From assembly GCA_965220105.1 (NCBI GenBank), contig OZ244811.1, positions 372,001 through 436,000 on the forward strand: a stretch of DNA of 64,000 nt, in the 5' to 3' direction. The position numbers and the translations under genes were made by a program. Origin of the DNA: Bin87 sp965220105. GTDB taxonomy: Bacteria; Chloroflexota; Dehalococcoidia; Lucifugimonadales; UBA3495. The first letter of the stretch is position 1. Every line of letters starts with the position of its first letter. Below are positions 1 to 8,158 of the stretch, in pieces. A model generated the notes under the pieces. That model worked only from the letters and a program-made list of their open reading frames with translations. It ran no database searches and was not told the DNA's origin.

Positions 1-491
1 ATTATGAGCAACGCCAGCATCAGGCCGGCGGCCAGCACGCTTTTGCCCAGCGCCAGAATCTGCACGAAAATTATCAGGCCCAGGATACCGTAGACGATGG
101 ACGGCACCGCCGCCAGGTTGTGGATGTTGACCTGGATTAGTTCGTCGATCCGCCGGTTTCCGCCGTATTCTGCCAGGTATACGGCGGTGGCGACTCCCAC
201 CGTGAACGATACCACCGAGCAGATGCCCATGACCCACAGGGTTCCGACAATAGCCGGGAACAACCCGGACTTTATGGCTTCGCGGGAGGGTGTGTCGGTG
301 ACCAGCGTCCGGATCGTAGTGCCGTCCAGGTTGAGCCATTGCACGGCTTGGGCGAGGACGCTGTAGAGCAGCGCGGCCAGCATCACCAGGCTCACCACCA
401 CGGACCCGATGCACACCACCCGGAAGATGGTCGCGTTGCGTCGTCGTTTGGCCAAACGGCGCTGATATTGGTCTGAATTGGGCGAGGCCAT
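1..491 (-). CDS. pstA: Phosphate ABC transporter permease PstA, N-terminal part
   Basis: The gene runs off the left edge; about 163 N-terminal residues are visible. It begins MASPNSDQYQRRLAKRRR, has a first membrane helix near residues 20-40, and continues through the permease region with the motif AVYLAEYGG and then NLAAVPSIVYGILGL, which matches the inner-membrane subunits of PstSCAB. The ATG shares one base with the TAA of pstC (TAATG), so the two are translationally coupled. The product pairs with PstC to form the high-affinity phosphate channel energised by PstB. Identity is clear; only completeness is unknown. Confidence 0.93.
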   Translation of the reverse strand, partial: MASPNSDQYQRRLAKRRRNATIFRVVCIGSVVVSLVMLAALLYSVLAQAVQWLNLDGTTIRTLVTDTPSREAIKSGLFPAIVGTLWVMGICSVVSFTVGVATAVYLAEYGGNRRIDELIQVNIHNLAAVPSIVYGILGLIIFVQILALGKSVLAAGLMLALLI

Positions 492-1843
492 TATTCGTAC
501 ACCTCGCGGAACCTCGCCACCACGAACTGGCTGAGCAGGTTCATCAGCAGCGTCAGCACGAACAGCGTGATTCCCACGGCGAACAACGCTTGGAACTGGG
601 CCGTCCCCGGGATGGCGTTGTCGCTAAAGTTCGTAGTCGCCATGAAACCGGTCATCGTGTTGACCGGGCCCAGCGGATTGAACGTCAATTTGTCGTTCTG
701 ACCGGCGGCGATGAACACGATCATCGTTTCTCCAACCGCCCGGGACATCGCCAGGATGAATGCCGCCACGATACCGGACAGGGCGCCAGGTACCACCACC
801 CTGGTGGACACCTCCACCTTGGTGGCGCCCAGAGCGTAGGCGGCTTCCCGCAAGGACTGGGGCACCGCCCGCATCGCGTCCTCGCTGAGGCTGGACACCA
901 TTGGAACAATCATTACGCCCATCACGATCGCCGCCGCCAGTGCGTTGAAGATGTCCACCTGATCGGTACCAGCTACCGCACGTAACAGCGGCGTCACGAA
1001 AAACAGGGCGAAGAACCCGTACACGACCGTGGGAACCCCGGCCAGAATCTCCAGGATCGGCTTGGTAATGGCCCGCATCCTGGGGGGCGCGTATTCGCTG
1101 AGGAAAATTGCCGAGAGCAGGCCCAAAGGAACCGCGATGAACATCGCCAGGATGGCAATCATCATGGTGCCCACCAGCAACGGCCAGATCCCGTAGGACC
1201 GGGGCACCAGGAGGGTCCGCCATTTGAGGTCGGTAAAGAACCGGTACCACTTCACCGACTCCGGCACCGCAAAAGAGGTGGTCTGGACGGCAGGCCCTAT
1301 ACCCAGTTGGCCCAGTACTTGCACGCTTACCTTGTAGGAGCGCCCCGGGTTACCGTCGGTGATTACGCAGGACACCCGTTCGGCAGTCAGGTGTTCGCAA
1401 TCCGACAAGTCGGTTTTCAGGCTGGGCAGGATGGATACCCGGTATCCGGTGGGTTCCTCGCCGCTGGTCGGCTTCTGCCAGCTGACGTAAATGCGCGAGT
1501 CCGTGTTGCCTTTGGCGTCCAATCGCGGGACAACGCCCGGTGCCGGCGGACCCGTAGCCATGGCTACGGTGGTCGCCGTGACGCCATCGCCTTCACTGAC
1601 CGCATATCCCTCCACAGACTTGGTTTCATAAAAATCGGAAGTGAAGAACTGCACGCCCTCGTACAGGAGAACCGCTATTATCGCCACCGTGGTGAGCACC
1701 GAAATCGCCGCCATAAGAAAAAGCACCCATCGAACGATTCGTTCGAATAGGTGCTTGCCAGTGCGTGATGCACCGAGCGGTGGACCAGCTGCAGGCACAT
1801 CTCCCGCGGCTGGTTTGCCGCCAAGTAGTTTGTCAAAGAGCAA
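491..1843 (-). CDS. pstC: Phosphate ABC transporter permease PstC with FN3-like insert
   Basis: Inner-membrane permease of the PstSCAB phosphate importer, 450 aa against roughly 300-330 for ordinary PstC. One membrane helix lies at residues 35-62 and the BPD-type permease core at about 215-445, with the EAA-like motif LREAAYALGATKVEV. Between the first two helices, in the loop expected outside the membrane, residues about 98-193 read like a fibronectin type III domain: RIYVSWQKP, GYRVSI, GRSYKVSVQVL and GIGPAV in the usual order, with two cysteines (149, 159) that could pair. The start is TTG with an AGGT sequence upstream. No pstS lies directly upstream; a MITE and a divergent gene do. Function is confident; the insert is inferred from motif order. 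Confidence 0.93.
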   Translation of the reverse strand: MLFDKLLGGKPAAGDVPAAGPPLGASRTGKHLFERIVRWVLFLMAAISVLTTVAIIAVLLYEGVQFFTSDFYETKSVEGYAVSEGDGVTATTVAMATGPPAPGVVPRLDAKGNTDSRIYVSWQKPTSGEEPTGYRVSILPSLKTDLSDCEHLTAERVSCVITDGNPGRSYKVSVQVLGQLGIGPAVQTTSFAVPESVKWYRFFTDLKWRTLLVPRSYGIWPLLVGTMMIAILAMFIAVPLGLLSAIFLSEYAPPRMRAITKPILEILAGVPTVVYGFFALFFVTPLLRAVAGTDQVDIFNALAAAIVMGVMIVPMVSSLSEDAMRAVPQSLREAAYALGATKVEVSTRVVVPGALSGIVAAFILAMSRAVGETMIVFIAAGQNDKLTFNPLGPVNTMTGFMATTNFSDNAIPGTAQFQALFAVGITLFVLTLLMNLLSQFVVARFREVYE

Positions 1844-1986
1844 GATGACTTACCTGGTAACTGGGCGCTGCGGGACGCCGGAATTGGTTTGTGGTGGGCG
1901 GTTGGTCATTCGTCGGCGTTCATCTTTTGTCTGGATTATAATAGGGCCAGCCCGAACATTCTGGCAACCCGCCCGCGGCGGATATT

Positions 1987-2126
1987 CAGGGTCTTTGGAT
2001 TATCGGCAATGTCATTGCGAGCGCAGCGTGGCAATCTCGTTGGCGAAGTGAACCCGGCTACCGGATCGAGATTGCCACGTCGCTTCGCTCCTTGCAATGA
2101 CATTGGGGGACCATCAAAAGGCCCTG
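1987..2126. mobile_element. MITE, type B (CAGGG ends), complete with target duplication
   Basis: A 140-bp non-coding element with imperfect terminal inverted repeats of about 40 bp: left CAGGGTCTTTGGAT, right (reverse complement) CAGGGCCTTTTGAT, both leading into AATGTCATTGC. It is flanked by the perfect 10-bp direct repeat GGCGGATATT (1977-1986 and 2127-2136). The inner part carries the recurring GTCATTGCGAG ... GATTGCCACGTCGCTTCGCTCC palindrome. It lies between pstC and the divergent monooxygenase gene. Confidence 0.85.
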
Positions 2127-2205
2127 GGCGGATATTCGCCATCGTCGCGACCGATAGTTTGGGTTTGCACGGGATACCGGCGCGAAAACGACAAGGGATT
2201 GAATT

Positions 2206-3243
2206 TTGAACCAACAATTGACATTGAGCGTGGTGGACCAGTCACCCATGCGCGAAGGCAGCACGGCCGGCGTGGCCCTGCGCGAGAGCATCCAGCTGGC
2301 GGTGGCCACCGAGCGGATGGGATATCAACGCTACTGGGTGGCCGAACATCACAACCTGCCCAACTTCGCCGGTACGGCTCCCGAAGTGCTGGTGGGACAG
2401 ATCGCTGCCAACACCAAACGAATCCGGGTCGGGTCTGGCGGCGTGATGCTGCCCCACTACAGCGCATTCAAAGTCGCCGAGACCTTCCGCATGTTGGATG
2501 CGTTGTACCCCGATCGCATCGACCTGGGCATCGGTCGGGCGCCGGGCAGCGATCAGATGACCGCCGCCGCCCTTGCTTATCCCAGCACCCCCAAGGACAT
2601 CCGCCACTTCCCCCAGCAGGTGCGGGACGTGGTGAATTTTCTGCACGATTCCCAGCCCGACGACCACCCCTTTCACGAGGTGGCGGCATCTCCGGACGCA
2701 CCGGATACGGTCCCGCAGGTCTGGTTACTGGGTTCCCGATACGAGTCGGCATTTATGGCAGCCAAAATGGGATTGCCCTTTGCCTACGCCCACTTCTTCG
2801 GCATGGGCCCCCAGGATGGCCCGCAAATTGTCGAATCTTACCGACAGAACTTCGAGCCATCCCAGTACCTGGAGCAACCACTGGTCAACGTGGGCGTGCA
2901 GGTGCTGTGCGCGGAAACCGAAGAGGAAGCCCAACGGATCGCGTCCAGCCGAAACCTGGGTCGCCTGCGCTCGGTTACCGGTCAGGCCAGGGGAATCCCG
3001 TCCCCGGAGCTGGCCGCTGGCTACAAATATTTGGCCAACGAGTGGCAATTCATCCAGCAATACGCCCGGAATTGCGTCGATGGTGACCCGCAACAGGTCA
3101 AACAAGGATTGGAGCAAGTCGCCGAGGACTACCAGACCGGGGACCTTAGCGTGGTAACCATCTGCTACGACTACGTTGACCGGGCGCGCTCCTACGAACT
3201 GGTGGCCGAGGCCTGCGGGTTGGAACCCCTGAGCATCGACTAA
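2206..3243 (+). CDS. LLM-class flavin-dependent monooxygenase (MsnO8-like)
   Basis: Bacterial-luciferase-like TIM-barrel protein, 345 aa. Visible family motifs are the N-terminal VVDQSPMREG, the RYWVAEHHN strand motif, the RIRVGSGGVMLPHY segment, and RIDLGIGRAPG in the flavin-binding region. This subfamily usually uses FMNH2 and oxygen on an unknown organic substrate. The TTG start is chosen because an AAGGGA sequence lies about 10 bases upstream and the protein then starts at the usual family position. It is transcribed away from pstC and ends in a hairpin shared with the convergent dehalogenase gene. The substrate cannot be read from the sequence. Confidence 0.85.
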   Translation: MNQQLTLSVVDQSPMREGSTAGVALRESIQLAVATERMGYQRYWVAEHHNLPNFAGTAPEVLVGQIAANTKRIRVGSGGVMLPHYSAFKVAETFRMLDALYPDRIDLGIGRAPGSDQMTAAALAYPSTPKDIRHFPQQVRDVVNFLHDSQPDDHPFHEVAASPDAPDTVPQVWLLGSRYESAFMAAKMGLPFAYAHFFGMGPQDGPQIVESYRQNFEPSQYLEQPLVNVGVQVLCAETEEEAQRIASSRNLGRLRSVTGQARGIPSPELAAGYKYLANEWQFIQQYARNCVDGDPQQVKQGLEQVAEDYQTGDLSVVTICYDYVDRARSYELVAEACGLEPLSID

Positions 3244-3264
3244 TCGCCGGGGCGCAAACGGAAG

Positions 3265-3291
3265 GGGACGGCCGGGTTTACCCGGCGTCCC
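3265..3291. terminator. Bidirectional terminator-like hairpin
   Basis: GGGAC and GCCGGGT pair with ACCCGGC and GTCCC around a TT loop, with one bulged G. It sits between the convergent monooxygenase and dehalogenase genes. No strong T run follows, so efficiency is uncertain. Confidence 0.55.
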
Positions 3292-3330
3292 TGATTCAAT
3301 TCCCGGGAGTGAGACAGTCCGTCCCGCTGC

Positions 3331-4056
3331 CTACGCTCCCAGTTTGGCCGCGAGGTCGACGAAACTGTCGGCCACCACGTTGAACGACGGGTCGGGCGTG
3401 GGGTCTGGCGTCCGGTCCGGACCGTGTTCCCTGGGCCGCGGCACGAATCCGGTGCGAAGGCCAACCTTGGCCGACGCCAGGAGGTCTCCCTGGTGGGCCG
3501 CTACCATCATTACCTGCTCCGGTTTGAGTCCAAGCAGCTTGACCGCGGTTCCGTAGCTCTCCGGGTCGGGCTTGTAGTGCTGGGCAACCTCGGCGCCTAG
3601 GATGCAGTCCCAGGGCATGCCGCCGTTTTTCGCCATGTTGGTCATCAGGGCGATGTTGCCGTTGGACATGGGCGCAATGATGAACCTGGTCTTGAGCCGA
3701 TAGAGGCCGGGCACCGAGTCCGACCATGGCTTCAGGTTGTGCCAGAAGTGGGTCACTTCCATCTTCTCATCGTCGTCCAGGCCTGGGATTTCAAACTCGT
3801 CCAGCACCTCGTCCAGGGACATCCGATGCAGGGCATCCAGGTTCGTCCAGGGCAACTCGCCGCTCCGCACCTTGTCCATGTAGGGTCGGTACTTGCTGCG
3901 CCAGGTATCGGCAAACGCCGCCCAGTCCCGGTCGATTCCCTTGATGCGACCCATGTTGGCGCACTGGGCGGTGATGCTGGACCGCCAGTCGACCACCGTG
4001 CCGAACACATCGAAAATGCAAGCTTTGATGTCGAGCCCCAATGCCTCGTTCGCCAT
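3331..4056 (-). CDS. Haloacid dehalogenase, type II (HAD superfamily)
   Basis: 241 aa, cytoplasmic. HAD motif I is FDVFGTVVDW with the nucleophilic Asp, followed by the WRSSI segment typical of (S)-2-haloacid dehalogenases. Motif II is PMSNGN, motif III lies in HYKPDPESYG and motif IV in MMVAAHQGDL. The predicted reaction is hydrolysis of short 2-haloalkanoic acids, though related proteins can be phosphatases. The start MANEALG is preferred over longer options because AGGAGG stands 8 bases before it. A short proline-rich stretch (TPDPTPDP) near the C terminus is unusual. It stands alone, convergent with the monooxygenase gene. Confidence 0.86.
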   Translation of the reverse strand: MANEALGLDIKACIFDVFGTVVDWRSSITAQCANMGRIKGIDRDWAAFADTWRSKYRPYMDKVRSGELPWTNLDALHRMSLDEVLDEFEIPGLDDDEKMEVTHFWHNLKPWSDSVPGLYRLKTRFIIAPMSNGNIALMTNMAKNGGMPWDCILGAEVAQHYKPDPESYGTAVKLLGLKPEQVMMVAAHQGDLLASAKVGLRTGFVPRPREHGPDRTPDPTPDPSFNVVADSFVDLAAKLGA

Positions 4057-4128
4057 GGTTTCGACCTCCTGATATTCCATTAATGATTTCACAACCTGAG
4101 ATATCCTAGCACAACCCGCGCTTTGGCT

Positions 4129-4257
4129 CCTATGCGTACCCACTTTGTCATTGCGAGCGTAGCGTGGCAATCTCGTCGTCGTCCTTCGACAGGCTCAGGA
4201 TGAGCGGGATTGCCACGTCGCTGTGCTCCTCGCAATGACAAAGCGGGTACGCATGAG
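4129..4257. mobile_element. MITE, type A (ATGCGTACCC ends)
   Basis: A 129-bp palindromic element. The ends CCTATGCGTACCCACTTT and (reverse complement) CTCATGCGTACCCGCTTT enclose the core GTCATTGCGAG ... CTCGCAATGAC. The flanks GCGCTTTGGCT (4118-4128) and GCCCTTTGGCT (4258-4268) match at 10 of 11 positions, as expected of a target duplication. The centre carries the common TCCTTCGACAGGCTCAGGAT repeat, shared with the copy at 10932. It occupies most of the 331-bp gap before the next gene. Confidence 0.75.
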
Positions 4258-4387
4258 GCCCTTTGGCTGGGTGACTGCACTGGTCTGCGCCTGGCGTTTC
4301 GGCTCCAAATTTGGTGACAGCACCTGGTGGACGTATCCGGCGAATTGTTGCGATAATAAAGCCAGGTAAGGAACAGGAATTGGACCA

Positions 4388-4651
4388 ATGGAACTAACTC
4401 TGAGCAGTGAATCGTTGGCTATCATCAGCATCGGGATCGTGGTGCTGATCGCGGTCGTGACCGGGCACATCGCCCAGGTGAGGCGCACCGGCAAACTGCC
4501 AACCCGCGAAGAGCTGCATACAGCTATAGACTCGACCCGAGAAGAATTGCACTCCGCCATCCAGGACAGCGAGCAGCGCATCATCAAGGCTCTGATCAAC
4601 CACCGGCACCATCAGCCAGATGGTCCGCCCGTTTTCACTGAACCCGTCTGA
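4388..4651 (+). CDS. Small single-pass membrane protein with helical tail
   Basis: 87 aa, not a recognised family. Residues 9-29 (SLAIISIGIVVLIAVVTGHIA) form one membrane helix. The rest is a charged helix with the near repeat REELHTAIDST / REELHSAIQDS, suggesting a short coiled coil or amphipathic helix in the cytoplasm, then a flexible PDGPP tail. The ATG follows GGAACAGG at a reasonable distance. It stands alone between a MITE and a convergent hydrolase gene. It could be a stress-type small membrane protein, but no function is assigned. Confidence 0.55.
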   Translation: MELTLSSESLAIISIGIVVLIAVVTGHIAQVRRTGKLPTREELHTAIDSTREELHSAIQDSEQRIIKALINHRHHQPDGPPVFTEPV

Positions 4652-4672
4652 CCGACAATACGCCGGCGGCAA

Positions 4673-5410
4673 TCAGTCTGCGATAAGTCCCAACAGGATG
4701 GTTGCCAACTCGTCGGGCGTCGTGACCATCGGATCATGCCCCGTGTCGATGTGGTGTACACCCCAACCCTGAGACCTCGCCTGCTCCGCCACCGCATCGA
4801 AGCCGGACTCGCTGCACAGGACGAATTCGCGGCGCAACGTACGCGCCTCGGGCCGTCCCGTTCGCACCGGTTGGGAGAAAGTCAGGGTCGGTTGAGGCGA
4901 AAGCCGCCGCAGCATGATCCGTTGGTCGTCCGGATCGGTGATGGACCAACGAGCAGCGATTTCGTCGCCCGCGGTGGGCGCCGGCATGAACGGGTCGCCC
5001 CGTGCTATGTGTTCGCGGATACGCGCCACAAACTCCGGACCGCGCACGGCCTCCAGCTGGTCCACCATGGCCTCACCGTCGTCGGGTACGACTCCGTTGA
5101 CATAAACCAGCGCGGCGATCCGCTCGGGACACGCCTCGGCGACGCCGGTGATAACCATACCGGCGTAGGCGTGAGCTACCAAAATGGCGTCTTGCAAATC
5201 ATTGGATTCCAGCAGCTCCGCAATATCCCGCACGTGCAGGTCAAGGTTTAACGTGGCCGGAGGCATCAGCGCCGCCAGGTGCTCCCGGTCACCCAGACCG
5301 GTCAGGCTGGGCGTCAGCGCCACGTGGCCGGCGCGTTGCAACCGGGGAGCAACCTTCCACCAGCTCCAACCGCCGTGCCACGCGCCATGTATCAATACGA
5401 AAGTTGCCAT
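4673..5410 (-). CDS. Alpha/beta hydrolase fold protein lacking the nucleophile serine
   Basis: 245 aa with the full fold: FVLIHGAWHGGWSWWK (oxyanion-hole strand), LTPSLTGLGDREHL, and late GHDPM carrying the catalytic histidine. The family resembles salicylic-acid-esterase/hydroxynitrile-lyase-like hydrolases, which carry GHSYGGMVI at the nucleophile elbow. Here the same place reads VAHAYAGMVI: the serine is alanine and the following glycine is also alanine. The codons are clear (CAC GCC TAC GCC GGT), so this is not a frame error. The protein therefore cannot act by the usual acyl-serine mechanism. It may be a binding protein, a lyase or a decayed enzyme. The 16-bp gap to the upstream alcohol dehydrogenase gene suggests one transcript. 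Confidence 0.85.
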   Translation of the reverse strand: MATFVLIHGAWHGGWSWWKVAPRLQRAGHVALTPSLTGLGDREHLAALMPPATLNLDLHVRDIAELLESNDLQDAILVAHAYAGMVITGVAEACPERIAALVYVNGVVPDDGEAMVDQLEAVRGPEFVARIREHIARGDPFMPAPTAGDEIAARWSITDPDDQRIMLRRLSPQPTLTFSQPVRTGRPEARTLRREFVLCSESGFDAVAEQARSQGWGVHHIDTGHDPMVTTPDELATILLGLIAD

Positions 5411-5426
5411 CAGATTTCCACCTTAC

Positions 5427-6515
5427 CTACATCACCACCACGGACCGCAGGACTTCGCCCCGGCCCATGCGCTCGAAAGCAACCTCGACGTCGTCTATGG
5501 ATATTCGTTCGCTGACGAAGCCATCAAGATCGAGCCGGCCCTGTAGATACAGGTCGATCAGCATCGGGAAGTCCCGGGTGGGCAGGCAGTCGCCGTACCA
5601 CGATGACTTCAGAGAACCTCCGCGTCCAAATACCTCGATGAGCGGTAGCTCGATCCGCATCGCCGGGTCGGGGACACCGACCAACACCACCGTGCCGGCG
5701 TGGTCGCGGGCGTAGAAAGCCTGCTCGTAGGTGGCTGGGTTGCCGACGGCTTCGATGGCCACGTTGACGCCGTTGCCGTCCGTTAGCGCCCGGATCGCTT
5801 CCACGACGTCGGTTTGCGTGGAGTTTATGGTGTGGGTGGCGCCGAATCCCTTGGCCCACTCCAGTTTTCGGTCATCGATATCCACGGCGATGATGGTGCG
5901 CGCGCCGGCCAGCCTGGCCCCGGCGATGGCGGCATTGCCCACGCCCCCGCAGCCTATGACCGCCACCGAGTCGCCCCGGCTTACACCGCCGGTGTTGATG
6001 GCGGCGCCCAACCCGGCCATCACTCCGCAACCGATGAGGCCGGCTGCCAGCGGGCTCGCCGCTGGGTCCACCTTCACCGCTTGCAGAGCGTCCACTAGGG
6101 TTAGTTCGCAAAACGCGCCGATGCCCAGGGCTGGCGACAGGGGCGAACCGTCAGCCAGGGTCATCTTCTGCTGTGCGTTGCGGCTGGCAAAGCAGTACCA
6201 GGGCCGCCCCCGTACGCAGGATCGACACGTGCCGCACGGCGCGCGCCAGGCGAGGATGACGAAATCACCGGGCTGAACGTTGCCTACGCCGTCGCCCACC
6301 TTCTCCACGATGCCGGCAGCCTCGTGCCCGAGCAGGAAGGGAAACTCGTCATTGATGGCTCCTTCCCGGTAATGCAGGTCGGTGTGACACACACCGCAGG
6401 CCTGCACACGCACCAGGGCCTCGCCCTCTCCAGGATCTGGCACCAGAATGGGAACCAATTCCACGGGCGCCCCCTTCAACCGGGAGATGACCCCCCTGAC
6501 CTCGTTTACTGCCAT
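5427..6515 (-). CDS. Zinc-dependent alcohol dehydrogenase (MDR family, class III-like)
   Basis: 362 aa. The catalytic zinc region is ACGVCHTDLHY with GHEAAG. Four structural-zinc cysteines lie in CGTCRSCVRGRPWYC, and the Rossmann NAD site is VIGCGGVGNAAI. The layout resembles formaldehyde/mycothiol-dependent and aryl-alcohol dehydrogenases, so it likely oxidises an alcohol or aldehyde adduct with NAD. The start MAVNEVRG is preferred because GGAGGGG lies 7 bases upstream; longer reading frames have no ribosome site. It is followed after 16 bp by the alpha/beta hydrolase gene, so the pair may act on the same compound, which is inference. Confidence 0.9.
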   Translation of the reverse strand: MAVNEVRGVISRLKGAPVELVPILVPDPGEGEALVRVQACGVCHTDLHYREGAINDEFPFLLGHEAAGIVEKVGDGVGNVQPGDFVILAWRAPCGTCRSCVRGRPWYCFASRNAQQKMTLADGSPLSPALGIGAFCELTLVDALQAVKVDPAASPLAAGLIGCGVMAGLGAAINTGGVSRGDSVAVIGCGGVGNAAIAGARLAGARTIIAVDIDDRKLEWAKGFGATHTINSTQTDVVEAIRALTDGNGVNVAIEAVGNPATYEQAFYARDHAGTVVLVGVPDPAMRIELPLIEVFGRGGSLKSSWYGDCLPTRDFPMLIDLYLQGRLDLDGFVSERISIDDVEVAFERMGRGEVLRSVVVM

Positions 6516-6593
6516 CTGTATCCCCTCCGTGTTTACCGGAACGTGAGCACCGTAGTCGGTGCTTCGAGCAACGCCGGAAACGGCGCCGACGGT

Positions 6594-6599
6594 ATAATG
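6594..6599 (+). promoter_or_regulatory. Perfect -10 box upstream of nucleoside hydrolase
   Basis: TATAAT stands 55 bases before the ATG of the nucleoside hydrolase gene. No good -35 box is seen at 16-18 bases. Confidence 0.4.
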
Positions 6600-6654
6600 C
6601 CGCAACCCCTCAACGGCGTCAAAGTCTCCGGCGTCCGTCCAGTAGGAATCGAAA

Positions 6655-7629
6655 ATGCCGCAGCGTGTCATTATAGATACAGACCCCGGCGTCGACGACA
6701 CCGCCGCTATCCTGTTCGCATTGGCCAGCCCGGAATTGCAGGTTGAGGCGTTGACCGCCATCTACGGAAATGGTCCCGTGGCGCAATGTACCGCCAACGC
6801 GCGACGGATCCTGCAGATCGCCGGGCGCAGTGAAATACCGGTTTATCGCGGCGCGGAAGGGCCGTTGCTCCGTCGGGCCAACGAAGGTTGGGCTTGGCAT
6901 ATTCACGGCGGCGACGCGCTGGGCGGTGTGGCCGGTACCGCCCCGGAGCCATCCCCGACGGACGATTCGGTTGACGGGATCGCGGCCATTGAAATCGCGC
7001 GGCGCGCCCTGGAGTCGCCCGGCGACATCACCGTGCTGGCCCTGGGGCGCATGACCAACGTTGCGCTGGCCCTGCGGTTGGCGCCGGAGGTTGCCCGCGC
7101 CCTGGCCGGCGTGGTCGTAATGGGAGGGGCCGTCCGGGTGCCCGGCAACGTGTCGCCGGTCGCCACGGCGAACCTCCACGAGGACCCGGAAGCGGCCGCA
7201 ATTCTTTACGAATCCGGCGTGCCTATCACCCAGGTGGGGTTGGACGTCTGCGACCATTGCGGCTTTTCCGACGCCCAGTTTCGGCAGCTGGAATCCTGCC
7301 CGGCGCCGGCCGTGCAGTTGCTGGTGGGAGCCTCAACGTTCACGCGCCGGGCCTACCGAGGCATGGGGCGTCTTGCCAATGGAGAGGCGGTGCGTTACAA
7401 CGACGTGCCGGCGATGGCATACGCCGTCGATCCGACGCTGTTTGAGACTCGCATCATGCACGTATCAATAGACACTGCCAGCGAATTAACCCGCGGCCAG
7501 ACCGTGGCGGACTGGTACGGTCTCAACGGCTACGCGCCCAACGTGGAGGTGTGCCTGGATGTGGACGCGCCTCGCCTGACCCAGATGGTGGTCGACCGGA
7601 TCGCCAACCACCACTGGCCGAACAACTGA
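6655..7629 (+). CDS. Inosine/uridine-preferring nucleoside hydrolase
   Basis: 324 aa. The N-terminal calcium-binding signature VIIDTDPGVDD is intact, with ALTAIYGN, ALGRMTNVALAL and VVMGGAV following in family order. The nucleoside-pocket motif reads NLHEDPEAA, and the C-terminal motif is NDVPAMAYAVDP, where most relatives have His-Asp rather than Asn-Asp. The enzyme hydrolyses the N-glycosidic bond of ribonucleosides for salvage; the changed histidine may alter the preferred base. It is divergent from the alcohol dehydrogenase and convergent with the peroxiredoxin. Confidence 0.9.
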   Translation: MPQRVIIDTDPGVDDTAAILFALASPELQVEALTAIYGNGPVAQCTANARRILQIAGRSEIPVYRGAEGPLLRRANEGWAWHIHGGDALGGVAGTAPEPSPTDDSVDGIAAIEIARRALESPGDITVLALGRMTNVALALRLAPEVARALAGVVVMGGAVRVPGNVSPVATANLHEDPEAAAILYESGVPITQVGLDVCDHCGFSDAQFRQLESCPAPAVQLLVGASTFTRRAYRGMGRLANGEAVRYNDVPAMAYAVDPTLFETRIMHVSIDTASELTRGQTVADWYGLNGYAPNVEVCLDVDAPRLTQMVVDRIANHHWPNN

Positions 7630-7630
7630 A

Positions 7631-7661
7631 ACGGCCACCCCCGGTCGCCGAAGGTGGCCGT
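7631..7661. terminator. Bidirectional terminator-like hairpin
   Basis: ACGGCCACC pairs with GGTGGCCGT over a 13-base loop, directly after the nucleoside hydrolase stop and before the convergent peroxiredoxin stop. There is no long T run. Confidence 0.5.
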
Positions 7662-7684
7662 CTCGATAACTCCGCGGGTTGAAT

Positions 7685-8158
7685 TTACGACAGGGCAGCA
7701 ACCGCCGCCTGTACTTCGGCGTAGTCCGGTTCGACGCCGGGACTCTCGGACACCCAGTGGTAGCGCACCACGCCCTGACCGTCGACCACGGTGACGGCGC
7801 GCTTGGCGGCCACGTAACCCTGCAACCCGGCCAGGCCGGGCAGCGCCACGTCGTAGGCGTTCACCACCTCCCGGTTGTAATCGCTGAGGAATGTGTAACC
7901 CACGTTGTTGGCAGCCTTCCAGGCGGCCTGGGCGAAGGGAGGGTCGACGGTGATGCCGATGACCTCGGCGTTCATGGAGCTGAATTGGTCGATGCGGTCG
8001 CGCAGGGCGCACATCTCGGTGGTGCAAACGCCGGTGAAGGCGCCGGGGAAAAACGCCAGCACCACGTTTTTGCCCCGGTAGTCGCTGAGACTGCGCTGCT
8101 GCTGCGGGGTTTCGTGCAGGGTGAAATCAGGGGCGGCTTGTCCTACGGTAATCGCCAT
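7685..8158 (-). CDS. Peroxiredoxin (AhpC/TSA family, AhpE/Bcp-like)
   Basis: 157 aa thioredoxin-fold thiol peroxidase. The peroxidatic cysteine lies in FFPGAFTGVCTTEMC; a second cysteine sits three residues later. Other family marks are the N-terminal APDFTL and the GYTFLSDYNREV segment. It reduces hydrogen peroxide and organic peroxides in the cytoplasm using a thiol donor. The start MAITVGQ is fixed by AGGAGG eight bases upstream, which removes about 24 codons of a longer open frame. Confidence 0.92.
   Translation of the reverse strand: MAITVGQAAPDFTLHETPQQQRSLSDYRGKNVVLAFFPGAFTGVCTTEMCALRDRIDQFSSMNAEVIGITVDPPFAQAAWKAANNVGYTFLSDYNREVVNAYDVALPGLAGLQGYVAAKRAVTVVDGQGVVRYHWVSESPGVEPDYAEVQAAVAALS

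Noticed and set aside
1307..1750. 147-codon frame opposite pstC
   Set aside because: Overlaps the clearly coding PstC in antisense and has no recognisable features.
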